Shown one piece after another: positions 17,625 to 28,049 of a stretch of DNA of 35,212 bases. Position 1 is the stretch's first letter. Every line of letters starts with the position of its first letter. This stretch comes from Pantoea stewartii subsp. stewartii (GTDB lineage Bacteria > Pseudomonadota > Gammaproteobacteria > Enterobacterales > Enterobacteriaceae). The notes under the pieces are model-generated. The model saw only the letters and a list, made by a program, of their open reading frames with translations, made no database searches and had not been told where the DNA came from. The DNA is taken from positions 1 through 35,212 of the forward strand of contig NZ_VZPF01000056.1 in assembly GCF_008801695.1 (NCBI RefSeq), written 5' to 3'. A program made the position numbers and the translations under genes.

Positions 17625-18277
17625 TACTGCTGCTGCATTCCTAATGACTGATTACCCGGTACATTGGCCTGCGCTTGTTTTGGCGCATTGGTTTCGAACT
17701 GCAGCTGATCGGCGTGCAGACGACGCTGAAGTTCGTAGTCCTGCAGCATGGCGTTCACGCGGCGACGCTGGTCCTGCACCTGTTGTGAGGCATTGCCTGA
17801 ACCAAACATATCCGAGGGGACACCCAGACTGACAGGTGACGCTTTGCCCATCACTGGCAAGGTGTTGAATACCGGTGAGTCAGAGCTTTCCACGCTGCCG
17901 TTGGTGGGTTGGTTATAGTGCTGAACACCCACAATTACCGCCAGGGAAACACAGGCGGCGACGCCGACCTGCGTAATCTGGGCCGCCCAGGGGCGAACTT
18001 TGTGCCAGAACGGCATTTTTTCCCAGCGATAAGGCTCGGGCTGTGCTTCAGGAATCAGGGACGTCACATTGCGCTGTGGCTCGTTTTCGATGGCAGCGGC
18101 AACGCGAGCAGAAATATCAAAATGCAGGTGTTCACCAACATCGCCGCGCATGGTATCGCGAATCAGATGGTAGCGTTCCCAGCTTTTTTGTAGATCTGCA
18201 TCCTTAGACAGGGCTGAAATCAGCGCGTTATCTAAAGCCTCACCATCCATTAAAGCGGAAAGTTTTTCTTTCTGCAT
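17624..18277 (-). CDS. rseA: Anti-sigma-E factor RseA
   Basis: RseA holds sigma-E at the inner membrane; regulated cleavage by DegS, then RseP and ClpXP, releases it. The 217-aa form starts MQKEKLSALMDGEALD, matching E. coli; an in-frame ATG at 18307 would overlap rpoE and is unlikely. A cytoplasmic anti-sigma domain covers residues 1-95, one membrane segment near 100-118 contains ACVSLAVIVGVQHY, and the periplasmic tail carries the conserved PVFNTLPVMGKASPVSLGVP. It follows rpoE by 26 bp. Confidence 0.97.
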   Translation of the reverse strand: MQKEKLSALMDGEALDNALISALSKDADLQKSWERYHLIRDTMRGDVGEHLHFDISARVAAAIENEPQRNVTSLIPEAQPEPYRWEKMPFWHKVRPWAAQITQVGVAACVSLAVIVGVQHYNQPTNGSVESSDSPVFNTLPVMGKASPVSLGVPSDMFGSGNASQQVQDQRRRVNAMLQDYELQRRLHADQLQFETNAPKQAQANVPGNQSLGMQQQ

Positions 18278-18303
18278 GCCTAATACCCTTCCAGTAGCCG
18301 TTA

Positions 18304-18882
18304 TCACTGACGTTGGATAAGCGGTTGAACTTTATTATCAATGGCCTCACGTGCACGGAAAATACGTGACCTTACCGTGCCCACCGGGCAATCCATAATG
18401 ACGGCGATCTCTTCATAGCTCAGACCGTCAAGTTCCCTGAGGGTAATTGCCATTCGCAAGTCCTCAGGAAGCGCCTCAATGGTACGAAAGACGATTTGTT
18501 TCAGTTCGTCAGACAACATTAAGTTCTCAGGGTTCGAAATTTCTTTTAACGCACCCGCACTTTCGAAATTTTCCGCATCAATTGCATCAACATCGCTGGA
18601 AGGCGGACGGCGTCCCTGAGCAACCAGATAGTTTTTGGCTGTATTCACGGCAATCCGATACAGCCAGGTGTAAAACGCGCTATCGCCACGGAAAGAATCC
18701 AGTGCCCGATACGCCTTAATAAATGATTCCTGAACGACGTCAGGCACATCGCCTGAAGGCACATACCGTGAGACCAGGCTCGCGACTTTATGCTGGTAAC
18801 GGATCACCAGTAAGTTGAAAGCTTTTTGATCCCCCTTCTGAACCCGTTCAACCAGAACCTGGTCCGCTAACTGCTCGCTCAT
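18304..18882 (-). CDS. rpoE: RNA polymerase sigma-E factor
   Basis: Sigma-E is the ECF sigma factor of the envelope stress response. The 192-aa product is nearly identical to E. coli in region 2 (QKAFNLLVIRYQHKVASLV, DVVQESFIKAYRALDSFRGD) and region 4 (SYEEIAVIMDCPVGTVRSRI). It leads the rpoE-rseA-rseB-rseC operon. The ribosome binding region GGGGAGACTTTACCTCGG is unusual in being followed by the start with only weak Shine-Dalgarno spacing, but is conserved with E. coli. An autoregulatory sigma-E promoter lies upstream at 18959-18985. Confidence 0.98.
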   Translation of the reverse strand: MSEQLADQVLVERVQKGDQKAFNLLVIRYQHKVASLVSRYVPSGDVPDVVQESFIKAYRALDSFRGDSAFYTWLYRIAVNTAKNYLVAQGRRPPSSDVDAIDAENFESAGALKEISNPENLMLSDELKQIVFRTIEALPEDLRMAITLRELDGLSYEEIAVIMDCPVGTVRSRIFRAREAIDNKVQPLIQRQ

Positions 18883-18958
18883 CCGAGGTAAAGTCTCCCC
18901 AAATACTTTCTTATGCGTTAAGGAACTGCCAGCACACAGCTATTGAGCAAGCATGCGC

Positions 18959-18985
18959 TTTGAGTCATTACGTGGCGAAAAGTTC
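18959..18985 (-). promoter_or_regulatory. Sigma-E promoter of rpoE-rseABC
   Basis: On the minus strand GAACTT (18980-18985) is followed by 16 bases and TCAAA (18959-18963). This matches the sigma-E consensus GGAACTT-N15-16-TCAAA. Transcription would start near 18952, giving a leader of about 70 bases before rpoE. It explains positive autoregulation of the operon. Confidence 0.85.
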
Positions 18986-19218
18986 ATTTTCGGCCGCTTT
19001 GCTGCAGGATTACACAGTTTGTTGATTTTCGTTCAATGTAACACGCGCAAATCGCAGGCAGAGTAACCTATGACAGCCGCTTTTTCATCTTTAAATCCTT
19101 GTATTCGATTAAGTTTGGTATGAAAAACGGATTTTAAATGGTTAAACAACTAACCATTTGATATATCTGATAAATTAGATTCAGTCCGCTATTACGCCTG
19201 CTTGCGTGTTCAAAATAC

Positions 19219-19247
19219 TTCACAAAAAACCATCAAAGGCTTATGCT
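19219..19247 (+). promoter_or_regulatory. Predicted sigma-70 promoter of nadB
   Basis: TTCACA (19219-19224), a 17-base spacer and TATGCT (19242-19247) form a reasonable sigma-70 promoter, with start expected near 19254. The upstream 18986-19218 region between rpoE and nadB holds no gene I can support and is AT-rich. Confidence 0.55.
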
Positions 19248-19258
19248 CGGGTCATTCT

Positions 19259-19276
19259 TGTTTAGTAAATTAAACG
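19259..19276 (+). promoter_or_regulatory. NadR-type operator of nadB
   Basis: TGTTTA-GTAAAT-TAAACG matches the NadR box TGTTTA-N6-TAAACA in all but the last base. It ends 2 bases before the preferred nadB start and just downstream of the predicted transcription start, so bound NadR with NAD would block transcript initiation or early elongation. NadR represses nadA, nadB and pncB in enteric bacteria. Confidence 0.7.
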
Positions 19277-19278
19277 CT

Positions 19279-20904
19279 ATGACAACATTCTCCCCCTCAG
19301 ATTATCAGTGTGATGTGCTTATTGTGGGCAGCGGTGCGGCGGGACTGTCACTGGCGTTGCGGCTGGCCTCGCATTACCGGGTCACTGTGCTCAGTAAAGC
19401 TCAGGTTAATGAAGGCTCAACGCTGTATGCGCAGGGCGGCATTGCGGCAGTGTTTGATGAAACTGACAGCGTGGATTCTCACGTTGAAGACACGCTGATT
19501 GCCGGGGCGGGCTTGTGCGATCGTGAGGCTGTTTCATTTGTCGCCAGCAATGCGCGGCACTGCGTGCAGTGGCTGATCGATCATGGCGTGGCGTTTGATA
19601 CCGATCCTCAGGCCGGCGGTGAAATGCGTTACCACCTGACGCGAGAAGGCGGCCACAGCCATCGCCGTATTCTGCACAGCGCCGACGCCACCGGCCGGGA
19701 AGTGGAAACCACGCTGGTCGGCCAGGCGTTGCGTCATCCGAATATCCGCATCCTGGAACGCACTAACGCGGTGGATCTGATCCTGTCAGACAAACTGGGC
19801 TTACCGGGCCCCCGCCGGATAATGGGGGCCTGGATCTGGAACCGCAATCGCGAACGGGTCGAAACCTGCCAGGCGCGCGCCGTCGTGCTGGCCACGGGCG
19901 GCGCGGCCAAAGTTTATCAGTACACCACGAATCCCGATGTCGCCTCTGGTGACGGCATTGCGATGGCCTGGCGAGCAGGATGCCGGGTCGCTAACCTGGA
20001 ATTTAACCAGTTTCACCCTACCTGTCTGTTTCATCCGCAGGCGCAAAACTTTCTGCTGACGGAAGCCCTGCGCGGCGAAGGCGCCTGGCTGGTGCGGCCC
20101 GATGGTTCGCGGTTTATGCCTGACTTCGACGAACGCGCGGAGCTGGCCCCGCGCGATATCGTCGCCCGCGCCATCGATCATGAAATGAAACGGCTGGGCG
20201 TAGACTGCATGTATCTGGATATCAGCCACCAGCCGCCGGCCTTCATCCGTTCCCACTTCCCGATGATTTACGAAAAACTGCTGACCTTTGGCTTTGATCT
20301 GACAAAGGACAGAATCCCTGTGGTGCCCGCTGCGCATTACACCTGTGGTGGCGTGGTCGTCGATCGGCATGGCCGCACCGACATCGATTGTTTATATGCA
20401 ATCGGTGAAGTCAGTTATACCGGGCTGCACGGTGCCAACCGCCTCGCCTCAAATTCTGTTCTGGAGTGTCTGGTATATGGCTGGTCTGCCGCGGAGGATC
20501 TGATGCGGATCTTACCTGAAACGGAGACCGTAGATCGTTTACCGGCCTGGGATGAAAGCCAGGTGGATGATGCCGATGAGCGCGTGGTCATTCAGCATAA
20601 CTGGCATGAGCTACGACTGTTTATGTGGGATTATGTCGGCATTGTCCGTACCACTAAGCGGCTGGAACGCGCGTTGCGCCGCATCAGCCTGCTTCAACAG
20701 GAAATCGACGAGTACTATCGCCACTTCCGGCTGTCAAACAACCTGCTGGAACTGCGCAACCTGGTACAGGTGGCAGAGCTGATGGTGCGTTGTGCGCTGC
20801 AACGCAAAGAGAGCCGCGGGCTGCATTTTATTCGCGACTATCCCGATACGCTGGCGGAAGCGCAACCGACCGTCCTGCAGCCCGGCGATCACATAAACAA
20901 ATAG
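19279..20904 (+). CDS. nadB: L-aspartate oxidase
   Basis: NadB oxidises L-aspartate to iminoaspartate using FAD, the first step of de novo NAD synthesis, and passes it to NadA. The start at ATG 19279 ([10 protein letters not shown]) gives 541 residues, close to E. coli 540. The in-frame ATG 19243 has an upstream AAAGG but overlaps the predicted -10 box and precedes the NadR site, so I reject it. FAD-binding [12 protein letters not shown] (residues ~12-23), [10 protein letters not shown] and [15 protein letters not shown] are clear. The 3' end overlaps trmN convergently by 16 bases. Confidence 0.96.
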   Translation: MTTFSPSDYQCDVLIVGSGAAGLSLALRLASHYRVTVLSKAQVNEGSTLYAQGGIAAVFDETDSVDSHVEDTLIAGAGLCDREAVSFVASNARHCVQWLIDHGVAFDTDPQAGGEMRYHLTREGGHSHRRILHSADATGREVETTLVGQALRHPNIRILERTNAVDLILSDKLGLPGPRRIMGAWIWNRNRERVETCQARAVVLATGGAAKVYQYTTNPDVASGDGIAMAWRAGCRVANLEFNQFHPTCLFHPQAQNFLLTEALRGEGAWLVRPDGSRFMPDFDERAELAPRDIVARAIDHEMKRLGVDCMYLDISHQPPAFIRSHFPMIYEKLLTFGFDLTKDRIPVVPAAHYTCGGVVVDRHGRTDIDCLYAIGEVSYTGLHGANRLASNSVLECLVYGWSAAEDLMRILPETETVDRLPAWDESQVDDADERVVIQHNWHELRLFMWDYVGIVRTTKRLERALRRISLLQQEIDEYYRHFRLSNNLLELRNLVQVAELMVRCALQRKESRGLHFIRDYPDTLAEAQPTVLQPGDHINK

Positions 20905-21638
20905 AAGTCACGCGTCAGGCTTTGCCAGGCGTCAGAATACTGCCGGTCGGCATCGCGGATAGCCAGGCGTTCAAACAGGGTTTCACCCGGACTGGGTGAA
21001 AACCCCAGCAATACACGATGCGGCGGACGGTGAGCATATTCCGCCACATCGAAGCGAAAGCGCAGATGCCAGCCCTCCAATTGTGCCTGCGCAATCACCT
21101 CCTGCCCTGTCGTCTCAGGCAGTATCACACAAAAGAAGCCCTCTTCTTCTATGAGCAACGCTGCGCAACGTAATAAGGTCTGATGGTTTAATGTACCGGT
21201 CGCGCGTGCGCTGTCGCGTGCCGACGTTGAGCAGGCCACGCCAGGTGCAAAGTAAGGCGGATTACTGACGATCAGTGAATAGCGCGTATTGCTGTTTTCC
21301 GCCCACTGCGCAATATCCTGTTGATGAACATGAATACGCGCAGCCCAGGGTGACTGACAGTCATTCTCGCTGGCCTGTTGCGCAGCGTCGGCATCGAGCT
21401 CCACCGCATCGATGACCACATCAGAATGCGTTCGCTGGGCCAGCATCAGCGCAATCAGGCCCGAACCGGTACCGATATCAAGGATGCGCTTTACCCCGGC
21501 GACCGGTGCCCACGCGCCCAGCAGAATGCCATCAGTACCGACCTTCATTGCACAGCGGTCGTGTGCGACAAAAAACTGCTTGAAGGTAAACCCGTTCTTT
21601 TTTAACTGCGGCCGCGCCTGCGGCTTGTCCTGCATCAT
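20889..21638 (-). CDS. trmN: tRNA1(Val) (adenine37-N6)-methyltransferase
   Basis: TrmN (YfiC) methylates A37 N6 of tRNA1-Val with S-adenosylmethionine. The 249-aa product starts [11 protein letters not shown] and then aligns to E. coli YfiC from [20 protein letters not shown]. The SAM site is [14 protein letters not shown] and the catalytic motif is SNPPYF. A much longer frame open to 21950 has no homologous N-terminus and is not used. Either ATG 21638 or 21635 could start; neither has a strong Shine-Dalgarno. It is convergent with nadB and divergent from srmB. Confidence 0.93.
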   Translation of the reverse strand: MMQDKPQARPQLKKNGFTFKQFFVAHDRCAMKVGTDGILLGAWAPVAGVKRILDIGTGSGLIALMLAQRTHSDVVIDAVELDADAAQQASENDCQSPWAARIHVHQQDIAQWAENSNTRYSLIVSNPPYFAPGVACSTSARDSARATGTLNHQTLLRCAALLIEEEGFFCVILPETTGQEVIAQAQLEGWHLRFRFDVAEYAHRPPHRVLLGFSPSPGETLFERLAIRDADRQYSDAWQSLTRDFYLFM

Positions 21639-21775
21639 ACTCAGCGACCATTCACCTGTTTTTCTGCCGTATAGCTGGCGCCAAGTGTAACGTGCCAGGT
21701 TGGGGAATTCACACCGTTGACGTAATCTGACGCAGTCAATACCGATAAACAGATGAAGATTATGTCCGATCTGTC

Positions 21776-21781
21776 TATAAT
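21776..21781 (+). promoter_or_regulatory. -10 box of the srmB promoter
   Basis: A perfect TATAAT lies 25 bases upstream of the srmB start, in the trmN-srmB intergenic region. The matching -35 is poor, so an activator or an extended contact may be needed. Confidence 0.45.
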
Positions 21782-21805
21782 CAGCGCCCCAAACTGAGGT
21801 AGAAC

Positions 21806-23134
21806 ATGACCGTAACCACATTTTCCGAACTTGAACTCGACGAAAGCCTGCTTGAAGCGCTGGAGGAGAAAGGCTATACGCGCCCGACAGCAATTCAGGC
21901 TGCTGCCATTCCCCCCGCGCTGGAGGGCCGCGACGTTCTGGGTTCGGCACCTACCGGGACCGGGAAAACCGCCGCGTATTTATTACCGGCGTTGCAGCAC
22001 CTGCTCGATTTTCCACGCAAGAAGTCTGGCCCGCCACGTATTTTAATTTTAACGCCCACCCGTGAACTGGCGATGCAGGTTGCCGACCAGGCGCGGGAAC
22101 TGGCGAAACATACGCATCTGGATATCGCCACTATCACCGGCGGCGTGGCCTTTATGAACCACGCCGAAGTGTTCAGCGAAAATCAGGACGTTGTGGTTGC
22201 CACCACCGGCCGTCTGCTGCAGTACATCAAAGAAGAAAACTTTGACTGCCGCGCAGTGGAAACGCTGATCCTGGATGAAGCAGACCGCATGCTGGACATG
22301 GGATTTGCCCAGGATATCGAAACCATCGCGGGTGAAACGCGCTGGCGTAAACAGACAATGCTGTTCTCCGCTACGCTGGAAGGCGAGCATATTAAAGATT
22401 TTGCCGAGCGCCTGCTGAACGAACCGGTTGAACTGGAAGCCGATCCCAGCCGTCGCGAGCGTAAGAAAATTCAGCAGTGGTATCACCGCGCCGACGATCT
22501 TGAGCACAAAACCAAACTGCTGGTTCACCTGTTAAAGCAGCCGGAAGTGACCCGATCCATTGTGTTTGTGCGTAAACGTGAACGCCTGCATGAACTGGTC
22601 AGCTGGCTGCATGATGCCGGAATCCGCACCAGCTACCTGGAAGGGGAAATGGTCCAGGCTAAACGCAATGAGGCGATTAAACGTCTGGTGGAAGGTCGGG
22701 TAAACGTGCTGGTCGCCACCGATATCGCCGCACGCGGGATTGACGTGGAGGATGTGAGCCACGTGATTAACTTCGATATGCCACGCACGGCGGATACCTA
22801 TCTGCACCGCATCGGCCGTACGGGCCGTGCCGGTCGTAAAGGCATCGCCATTTCGCTGGTCGAAGCCCATGACCATCTGCTGCTGGGTAAAGTCAGCCGC
22901 TACGTTGACGAGCCGATTAAAGCACGGGTGATTGACGAGCTGCGTCCGGTCACGCGTGCGCCTTCGCCAAAAACCACCGGAAAACCGTCGAAAAAGGCGC
23001 TTGCGAAGCGTGCAGAGCGAAAAGCCAAAGAAGAAGAGAAACCGCGGGTGAAAAAACGCCATAGCGATCTTAAAAATGTCGGTAAACGCCGCAAGCCAAG
23101 TGGCAGCTCATCCGGCAGTGAGAATGCGGAATAA
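21806..23134 (+). CDS. srmB: ATP-dependent RNA helicase SrmB
   Basis: SrmB is a DEAD-box helicase that acts early in 50S ribosomal subunit assembly. The 442-aa protein shows the Q motif ([14 protein letters not shown]), Walker [15 protein letters not shown] ([14 protein letters not shown]), SAT (LFSATLEG) and the C-terminal [12 protein letters not shown] basic tail after ~residue 385 is RNA-binding. ATG 21806 follows GAGGT; the start matches E. coli ([19 protein letters not shown]). A terminator lies 23 bases after the stop. Confidence 0.97.
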   Translation: MTVTTFSELELDESLLEALEEKGYTRPTAIQAAAIPPALEGRDVLGSAPTGTGKTAAYLLPALQHLLDFPRKKSGPPRILILTPTRELAMQVADQARELAKHTHLDIATITGGVAFMNHAEVFSENQDVVVATTGRLLQYIKEENFDCRAVETLILDEADRMLDMGFAQDIETIAGETRWRKQTMLFSATLEGEHIKDFAERLLNEPVELEADPSRRERKKIQQWYHRADDLEHKTKLLVHLLKQPEVTRSIVFVRKRERLHELVSWLHDAGIRTSYLEGEMVQAKRNEAIKRLVEGRVNVLVATDIAARGIDVEDVSHVINFDMPRTADTYLHRIGRTGRAGRKGIAISLVEAHDHLLLGKVSRYVDEPIKARVIDELRPVTRAPSPKTTGKPSKKALAKRAERKAKEEEKPRVKKRHSDLKNVGKRRKPSGSSSGSENAE

Positions 23135-23156
23135 AACAGCACGCTTCTAAAAAAAG

Positions 23157-23178
23157 CGCCTCCTGAGAGGCGATTTTT
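23157..23178 (+). terminator. Terminator after srmB
   Basis: CGCCTC-CTGA-GAGGCG is followed by ATTTTT and preceded by a run of A, so it can end transcripts from both directions. Between it and the grcA end (23179-23342) I see no gene. Confidence 0.85.
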
Positions 23179-23342
23179 CATTGTTCAGGTGGGTAAAGCC
23201 CGGTTTCGTCTCCATTCAGCATCAAACATCATAAAGCCGCCCGGCTGGATATTTCACCCGACGACAGTCATGTTCTATCTGTCTGTTAACGCGTAGAAAT
23301 TTGTCCTTCTGGCGCTGCGTTTTATTTCAGCACACAGGCAGT

Positions 23343-23726
23343 TTATAAACTTTCCGTAAAGGTTCGGGCAATGACGTCACGCTGTTGTTCAGGCGTCAGC
23401 GAATTAAAGCGCACGGCATACCCGGAAACACGAATGGTCAGCTGCGGATACTTCTCAGGATGTTTCACGGCGTCTTCCAGCGTTTCACGGCGCAGGACGT
23501 TAACGTTTAAGTGCTGCCCGCCTTCCACGCGCACCTGGGGTTTAATCTCGACCGGTACTTCACGGTAAGCCACGTCCCCTAACTCACCAATCGCGACAAT
23601 CTGATCGTCCTGATAGCCTGCTACGGCACACAGACAGCGTGCCTGAGCGGTTTCTTCATCTAACAGCCAGAACGAATTCACTAAGGCCGGATTGTGTGAC
23701 TGGGTAATTTGAATACCTGTGATCAT
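23343..23726 (-). CDS. grcA: Autonomous glycyl radical cofactor GrcA
   Basis: GrcA (YfiD) replaces the damaged C-terminal glycyl radical domain of pyruvate formate-lyase after oxygen exposure. The 127-aa length is the family norm. The radical glycine is G102 in RVSGYAVRF, followed by the conserved [17 protein letters not shown]. It is a stand-alone gene. An FNR-type site about 98 bases upstream of its start fits anaerobic induction as in E. coli. Confidence 0.96.
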   Translation of the reverse strand: MITGIQITQSHNPALVNSFWLLDEETAQARCLCAVAGYQDDQIVAIGELGDVAYREVPVEIKPQVRVEGGQHLNVNVLRRETLEDAVKHPEKYPQLTIRVSGYAVRFNSLTPEQQRDVIARTFTESL

Positions 23727-23817
23727 CTCAGTTTCTCCTGCAAGGCATTGGCTGGACCAATACCGTCAATAAATCAATGATGAGCAACTGGTATATCACT
23801 CGCTCATGACGTTAGTT

Positions 23818-23831
23818 TTGACCTGAATCAA
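23818..23831. promoter_or_regulatory. FNR-type site upstream of grcA
   Basis: TTGAC-CTGA-ATCAA matches the FNR consensus TTGAT-N4-ATCAA with one mismatch. Minus-strand TATAC at about 23792-23796 lies where a -10 would sit for a class II site centred near -41. E. coli grcA is FNR-activated. Confidence 0.6.
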
Positions 23832-23983
23832 GTACAATCGGGCACTTTTTGTCCACATTGCTAAGCGATTGATTTTTAAAACGTAGCGGGACTACATTTT
23901 ATTGAATTTTTAAAATAATTTTAGGCTTCATGTCTGGATACTGAACAGCTAAGCTTAGCGTTCAGAACACAAAGGAGTTGATT

Positions 23984-24673
23984 ATGGCTGCAAAGCTGAC
24001 CTGGCACGATGTGCTGGCTGAAGAGAAAGAGAAGCCCTATTTCATTGAAACCCTGAAACAGGTCGCCAACCAGCGGGCTGCAGGCGTGACCGTTTATCCG
24101 CCGCAAAAAGACGTCTTTAATGCCTTTCGCTTAACGGAGTTAGGCGATGTGAAAGTGGTGATTTTGGGTCAGGATCCTTACCACGGGCCGAATCAGGCAC
24201 ATGGTCTGGCTTTTTCTGTATTACCGGGCGTGCCCATTCCGCCTTCCCTTCAGAACATGTATAAAGAGCTGCAGCAGGATATTCCGGGCTTTGAGAAACC
24301 CAGTCATGGCTATCTGGCCAGTTGGGCAGAGCAAGGTGTGCTGTTGCTGAATACCGTGTTAACGGTGGAAGCGGGCAAAGCGCATTCTCATGCCCGGCTG
24401 GGCTGGGAAACCTTTACCGACAGGGTGATTGACGCGATTAACGCGCAGCGTGAAGGGGTAATCTTTTTACTGTGGGGTTCGCATGCGCAGAAGAAAGGCA
24501 GCATCATTGATCGCCAGCGCCATCATGTGTTGCAGGCACCGCATCCTTCTCCCCTTTCGGCACACCGCGGCTTTTTTGGCTGCCAGCATTTCTCAAAAAC
24601 TAACGCCCTGTTAAAAGAAAGCGGCAGAGATCCTGTTGACTGGACACCGGTTTTACCTGAACCGGCAGCCTGA
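23984..24673 (+). CDS. ung: Uracil-DNA glycosylase
   Basis: Ung removes uracil from DNA to start base excision repair. ATG 23984 follows AAAGGAG at the right spacing; the in-frame TTG 23978 is not needed. The 229-aa protein shows the catalytic [18 protein letters not shown] with D64 and the [14 protein letters not shown] loop with His near 187. It ends 47 bp before the convergent grpE, separated by a long hairpin. Confidence 0.97.
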   Translation: MAAKLTWHDVLAEEKEKPYFIETLKQVANQRAAGVTVYPPQKDVFNAFRLTELGDVKVVILGQDPYHGPNQAHGLAFSVLPGVPIPPSLQNMYKELQQDIPGFEKPSHGYLASWAEQGVLLLNTVLTVEAGKAHSHARLGWETFTDRVIDAINAQREGVIFLLWGSHAQKKGSIIDRQRHHVLQAPHPSPLSAHRGFFGCQHFSKTNALLKESGRDPVDWTPVLPEPAA

Positions 24674-24674
24674 A

Positions 24675-24706
24675 CACAACGGCCGCGTCAGTGCGCGGCC
24701 GTTGTG
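24675..24706. terminator. Bidirectional hairpin between ung and grpE
   Basis: CACAACGGCCGCG and CGCGGCCGTTGTG form a perfect 13-bp stem with a 6-base loop between the convergent ung and grpE. There is no clear U-tract, yet position and strength suggest it ends or protects both transcripts. Confidence 0.6.
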
Positions 24707-24720
24707 AGATGAGGCTACAA

Positions 24721-25302
24721 TCAGGCTTTCGCCTTGGCCACTGCAACCATGGCCGGACGCAGTAGACGCCCATTCAGGGTATAACCGCGTTGCATCACCA
24801 TCATCACGTGGTTAGGCTCGACCTCGTCAGATTCCATCATCGACATCGCCTGATGAACTTCAGGGTTGAACGGCACGCCGGTTTCACCGACCACTTCAAC
24901 ACCGAATTTACGCACTGCGCCCAGCAGCGATTTCAGCGTCAGCTCAATGCCTTCCACCATCGAAGCGGATTTCTCATCTTCTTTGTTCGCCAGCTCCAGC
25001 GCACGCTCCAGGCTGTCAATCACCGGAAGCAGCTCGTTGGCAAACTTCTCCAGCGCAAATTTGTGCGCTTTTTCAATGTCCATCTCGGTACGACGACGCA
25101 CATTTTCAATTTCTGCCTGTGCACGCAGCTGCGCGTCACGCACGCCGTTCTGCAACTGCGCTAACTCAGCTTCGAGCTGAGCGATGCGCTCATCACGCGG
25201 ATCCACCTCACCTGCTGTCTCCGCGTCCTGAGGTTGCTGTTGTTCCTGTTGAATTTCGTCTGAGACTTGCTCGTTTGGGGTGTTCTGTTCTTTACTACTC
25301 AT
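24721..25302 (-). CDS. grpE: Nucleotide exchange factor GrpE
   Basis: GrpE releases ADP from DnaK in the Hsp70 chaperone cycle. The start ATG 25302 gives [12 protein letters not shown] and 193 residues, like E. coli; an in-frame ATG at 25329 adds 9 residues with no homologous counterpart. A long dimerising coiled coil covers about residues 35-85 and the beta-domain ends [20 protein letters not shown]. It is transcribed from a clear sigma-32 promoter and is divergent from nadK. Confidence 0.96.
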   Translation of the reverse strand: MSSKEQNTPNEQVSDEIQQEQQQPQDAETAGEVDPRDERIAQLEAELAQLQNGVRDAQLRAQAEIENVRRRTEMDIEKAHKFALEKFANELLPVIDSLERALELANKEDEKSASMVEGIELTLKSLLGAVRKFGVEVVGETGVPFNPEVHQAMSMMESDEVEPNHVMMVMQRGYTLNGRLLRPAMVAVAKAKA

Positions 25303-25345
25303 GAATTTCTCCGCGTTTTGCACATTCACTTCGCTGGTTGGCTTA

Positions 25346-25373
25346 TTATGGGGATTGGTTTGGCGGTTTCAAG
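25346..25373 (-). promoter_or_regulatory. Sigma-32 heat-shock promoter of grpE
   Basis: On the minus strand CTTGAAA (25367-25373), a 13-base spacer and CCCCATAA (25346-25353) match the sigma-32 consensus closely. It lies 44 bases upstream of the grpE start. Confidence 0.88.
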
Positions 25374-25424
25374 GGAACACGTCACATCATCGTGCCGATT
25401 TGGCTTATGAGGAAGACCCACTCG

Positions 25425-26303
25425 ATGAACAAACACTTTAACTGCATTGGAATTGTGGGCCATCCACGCCACCCCACCGCGCTCACCACGCATGAAATGC
25501 TGTGCCGCTGGCTGACCGGTAAGGGCTACCGTGTCATTGTCGAACAGCAGATTGCGCAGGAACTCTCACTGGACGATGTCCAGACTGGCACGCTGGCAGA
25601 AATCGGCCAGCAGGCGGATTTAGCCGTCGTGGTCGGCGGTGACGGTAATATGCTAGGCGCAGCCAGAGTACTGGCGCGGTATGACATAAAAGTGATTGGC
25701 ATCAACCGCGGCAATCTGGGATTTCTGACGGATCTGGATCCGGATAACGCGCACCATCAGCTTGATGACGTGCTGAACGGCAATTATTTTGTGGAAAGCC
25801 GCTTTCTGCTGGAAGCGCAGGTCTGCAAAACCGACTGTTCACCCCGCATCGGCAGCGCAATTAATGAAGTGGTACTCCATCCGGGCAAAGTCGCCCACAT
25901 GATCGAGTTTGAAGTGTACATTGATGAGGTGTTTGCCTTTTCACAGCGCTCAGACGGCCTGATCATTTCTACGCCGACCGGATCTACGGCCTATTCCCTG
26001 TCCGCAGGGGGCCCGATCTTAACGCCGTCGCTGGACGCGATAACGATTGTGCCCATGTTTCCGCACACCTTATCGGCCCGGCCTCTGGTGATTAACAGCA
26101 GCAGCACCATTCGCCTGCGCTTTTCGGCCCGCCGCAACGACCTGGAAATCAGCTGCGACAGCCAGATTGCGCTGCCTATTCAGGAAGGGGAAGATGTGCT
26201 GGTCCGCCGCAGCGAAAACCATCTCAATCTTATCCATCCCAAAAACTACAGCTATTTCAACACGCTGAGTTCCAAACTGGGCTGGTCAAAAAAATTGTTC
26301 TGA
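25425..26303 (+). CDS. nadK: NAD kinase
   Basis: NadK phosphorylates NAD to NADP with ATP. The start ATG 25425 gives [20 protein letters not shown] and 292 residues, the E. coli length; an in-frame ATG at 25338 overlaps the grpE promoter and is rejected. The nucleotide-binding GGDGN is at residues 71-75, and [21 protein letters not shown] and [17 protein letters not shown] follow. The 84-bp gap to recN holds LexA-type boxes. Confidence 0.96.
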   Translation: MNKHFNCIGIVGHPRHPTALTTHEMLCRWLTGKGYRVIVEQQIAQELSLDDVQTGTLAEIGQQADLAVVVGGDGNMLGAARVLARYDIKVIGINRGNLGFLTDLDPDNAHHQLDDVLNGNYFVESRFLLEAQVCKTDCSPRIGSAINEVVLHPGKVAHMIEFEVYIDEVFAFSQRSDGLIISTPTGSTAYSLSAGGPILTPSLDAITIVPMFPHTLSARPLVINSSSTIRLRFSARRNDLEISCDSQIALPIQEGEDVLVRRSENHLNLIHPKNYSYFNTLSSKLGWSKKLF

Positions 26304-26321
26304 AAGTGAGCGCACCCTCTT

Positions 26322-26363
26322 TACTGGATAAAAAACCAGTTTATACTGTATGAAAAACCATAT
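26322..26363 (+). promoter_or_regulatory. Tandem LexA-type SOS boxes upstream of recN
   Basis: Two 20-base sites resemble the SOS consensus: 26322-26341 (TACTGGATAAAAAACCAGTT) and 26344-26363 (TACTGTATGAAAAACCATAT). A -10 TATACT (26342-26347) lies between and within them, so LexA would cover the promoter. E. coli recN likewise has more than one LexA site and is among the strongest SOS genes. A further half-site (CATACAGG, 26373-26380) lies near the start. Confidence 0.65.
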
Positions 26364-26387
26364 GTATTTATTCATACAGGTGACGCT

Positions 26388-28049
26388 ATGCTGGCACAAC
26401 TGACCATCAGCAATTTCGCTATCGTTCGTGAGCTCGACATTGATTTTCAACGTGGCATGACGGCCATTACCGGTGAAACCGGTGCCGGTAAATCTATTGC
26501 TATCGATGCGCTCGGATTGTGCCTCGGCGGTCGCGCGGATGCCGATATGGTGCGTCAGGGTGCCAACCGCGCAGATTTATGCGCGCGCTTTCAAATCAAA
26601 GCCTCGCCTTCCGCTCAGCGCTGGCTCAGCGACAACCAACTGGATGATGGCAATGAGTGCCTGTTGCGCCGCGTGATCAGTGCCGATGGCCGCTCACGCG
26701 GTTTTATTAACGGCACGGCGGTTCCGCTTTCACAGCTTCGCGATTTAGGCCAGTTGCTGATTCAGATTCATGGACAGCACGCGCACCAGTTGCTGCTCAA
26801 GCCCGACCATCAAAAACACCTGCTGGATGCCTATGCCGGGCATGACGCGCTGCTGGTTGAGATGCGTGCGGCGTATCAGACCTGGCATCAGAGCTGCCGT
26901 ACCCTGGCGCAGCATCAGCAGCAGGCGCAGGAACGTGAATCCCGTCGCGAATTACTGCAGTACCAGCTCAAAGAACTGAACGAGTTTGCCCCGCAGGCAG
27001 GTGAGTTCGAGCAGATCGACGAAGAGTACAAACGCCTGGCCAACAACGGACAGCTGCTTTCAACCAGCCAGCAGGCACTTCAGCTTCTGGCGGACAGCGA
27101 TGACACCAACCTCAACAGTATGCTGTACAGCGCACGCCAGATGCTGTCAGAGCTTACCGCACTGGATGACAAGGTCAGCGGGGTTTATAACCTGCTGGAA
27201 GAAGCGGCCATTCAGTTGAGCGAAGCCAGCGACGAACTGCGTCACTACTGCGACAGCCTCGATCTGGATCCCAATCGCCTTTATGAACTGGAACAGCGTA
27301 TCTCGCGGCAAATCGCGCTGGCGCGTAAGCACCATGTCACGCCGGAAGGCTTACCCGCTCTCCATCAGCAATTGCTGGATGAAGCAGAGTTGTTATCCCA
27401 GCAGGAAAGCGATCAGGAAAGTCTGCAAACGTTGGTCACCGAACATTATCAGGCGGCCTTACAGTGCGCGGAACGACTGCACGAACAACGTAGCCGCTTT
27501 GCGGATGAGCTTCAGCAGTTAATTACCCAGAGCATGCATTTGCTTTCGATGCCGCACGGCCGCTTTGCCATCGACCTGGTGTTTAATCCCGATCAGTTAA
27601 CGGCGGATGGCGCAAGCCGCATTGATTTCCAGGTGACGACCAACCCCGGGCAGCCTTTACAGCCGTTGGGCAAAGTTGCTTCCGGCGGTGAGCTGTCACG
27701 AATTGCGCTGGCCATTCAGGTGATTACGGCCCGCAAGATGGAAACCCCGGCGATGATCTTTGACGAAGTTGACGTGGGCATCAGCGGCCCTACCGCCGCC
27801 GTCGTCGGCAAGATGTTGCGCCAGTTGGGCGAATCAACACAGGTGATGTGCGTTACGCATCTGCCGCAGGTCGCCGGTTGCGGACATCAGCACTTCTTTG
27901 TCAGCAAAGAGACTGACGGCGAAATGACGGAAACCCATATGCAGCCGCTGGACAAGCGCGCACGTTTGCAGGAACTGGCGCGTTTACTGGGCGGCAGCGA
28001 GGTCACCCGCAACACGCTGGCTAATGCTAAAGAACTTTTAGCCGCCTGA
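26388..28049 (+). CDS. recN: DNA repair protein RecN
   Basis: RecN is an SMC-like ATPase that promotes sister chromatid cohesion during double-strand break repair. The 553-aa length equals E. coli. Walker A is GETGAGKS (residues 29-36), the signature [15 protein letters not shown] is in the C-terminal third, and Walker B is [15 protein letters not shown]. The region in between is a long coiled coil. The SOS boxes and spacing indicate damage-induced single-gene transcription. Confidence 0.98.
   Translation: MLAQLTISNFAIVRELDIDFQRGMTAITGETGAGKSIAIDALGLCLGGRADADMVRQGANRADLCARFQIKASPSAQRWLSDNQLDDGNECLLRRVISADGRSRGFINGTAVPLSQLRDLGQLLIQIHGQHAHQLLLKPDHQKHLLDAYAGHDALLVEMRAAYQTWHQSCRTLAQHQQQAQERESRRELLQYQLKELNEFAPQAGEFEQIDEEYKRLANNGQLLSTSQQALQLLADSDDTNLNSMLYSARQMLSELTALDDKVSGVYNLLEEAAIQLSEASDELRHYCDSLDLDPNRLYELEQRISRQIALARKHHVTPEGLPALHQQLLDEAELLSQQESDQESLQTLVTEHYQAALQCAERLHEQRSRFADELQQLITQSMHLLSMPHGRFAIDLVFNPDQLTADGASRIDFQVTTNPGQPLQPLGKVASGGELSRIALAIQVITARKMETPAMIFDEVDVGISGPTAAVVGKMLRQLGESTQVMCVTHLPQVAGCGHQHFFVSKETDGEMTETHMQPLDKRARLQELARLLGGSEVTRNTLANAKELLAA

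Noticed and set aside
18930..18985. A 15-codon frame upstream of rpoE as a leader peptide
   Set aside because: Its ATG overlaps the sigma-E -35 region so it would not be on the main transcript, and I cannot confirm similarity to the E. coli rseD leader.
19801..20370. A 189-codon open frame on the minus strand
   Set aside because: It lies entirely inside nadB, whose product is clearly conserved; GC-rich codon use makes long antisense frames common.
22049..23062. Two long minus-strand frames (159 and 176 codons)
   Set aside because: Both lie within srmB, which has complete helicase motifs; the antisense products resemble no family.
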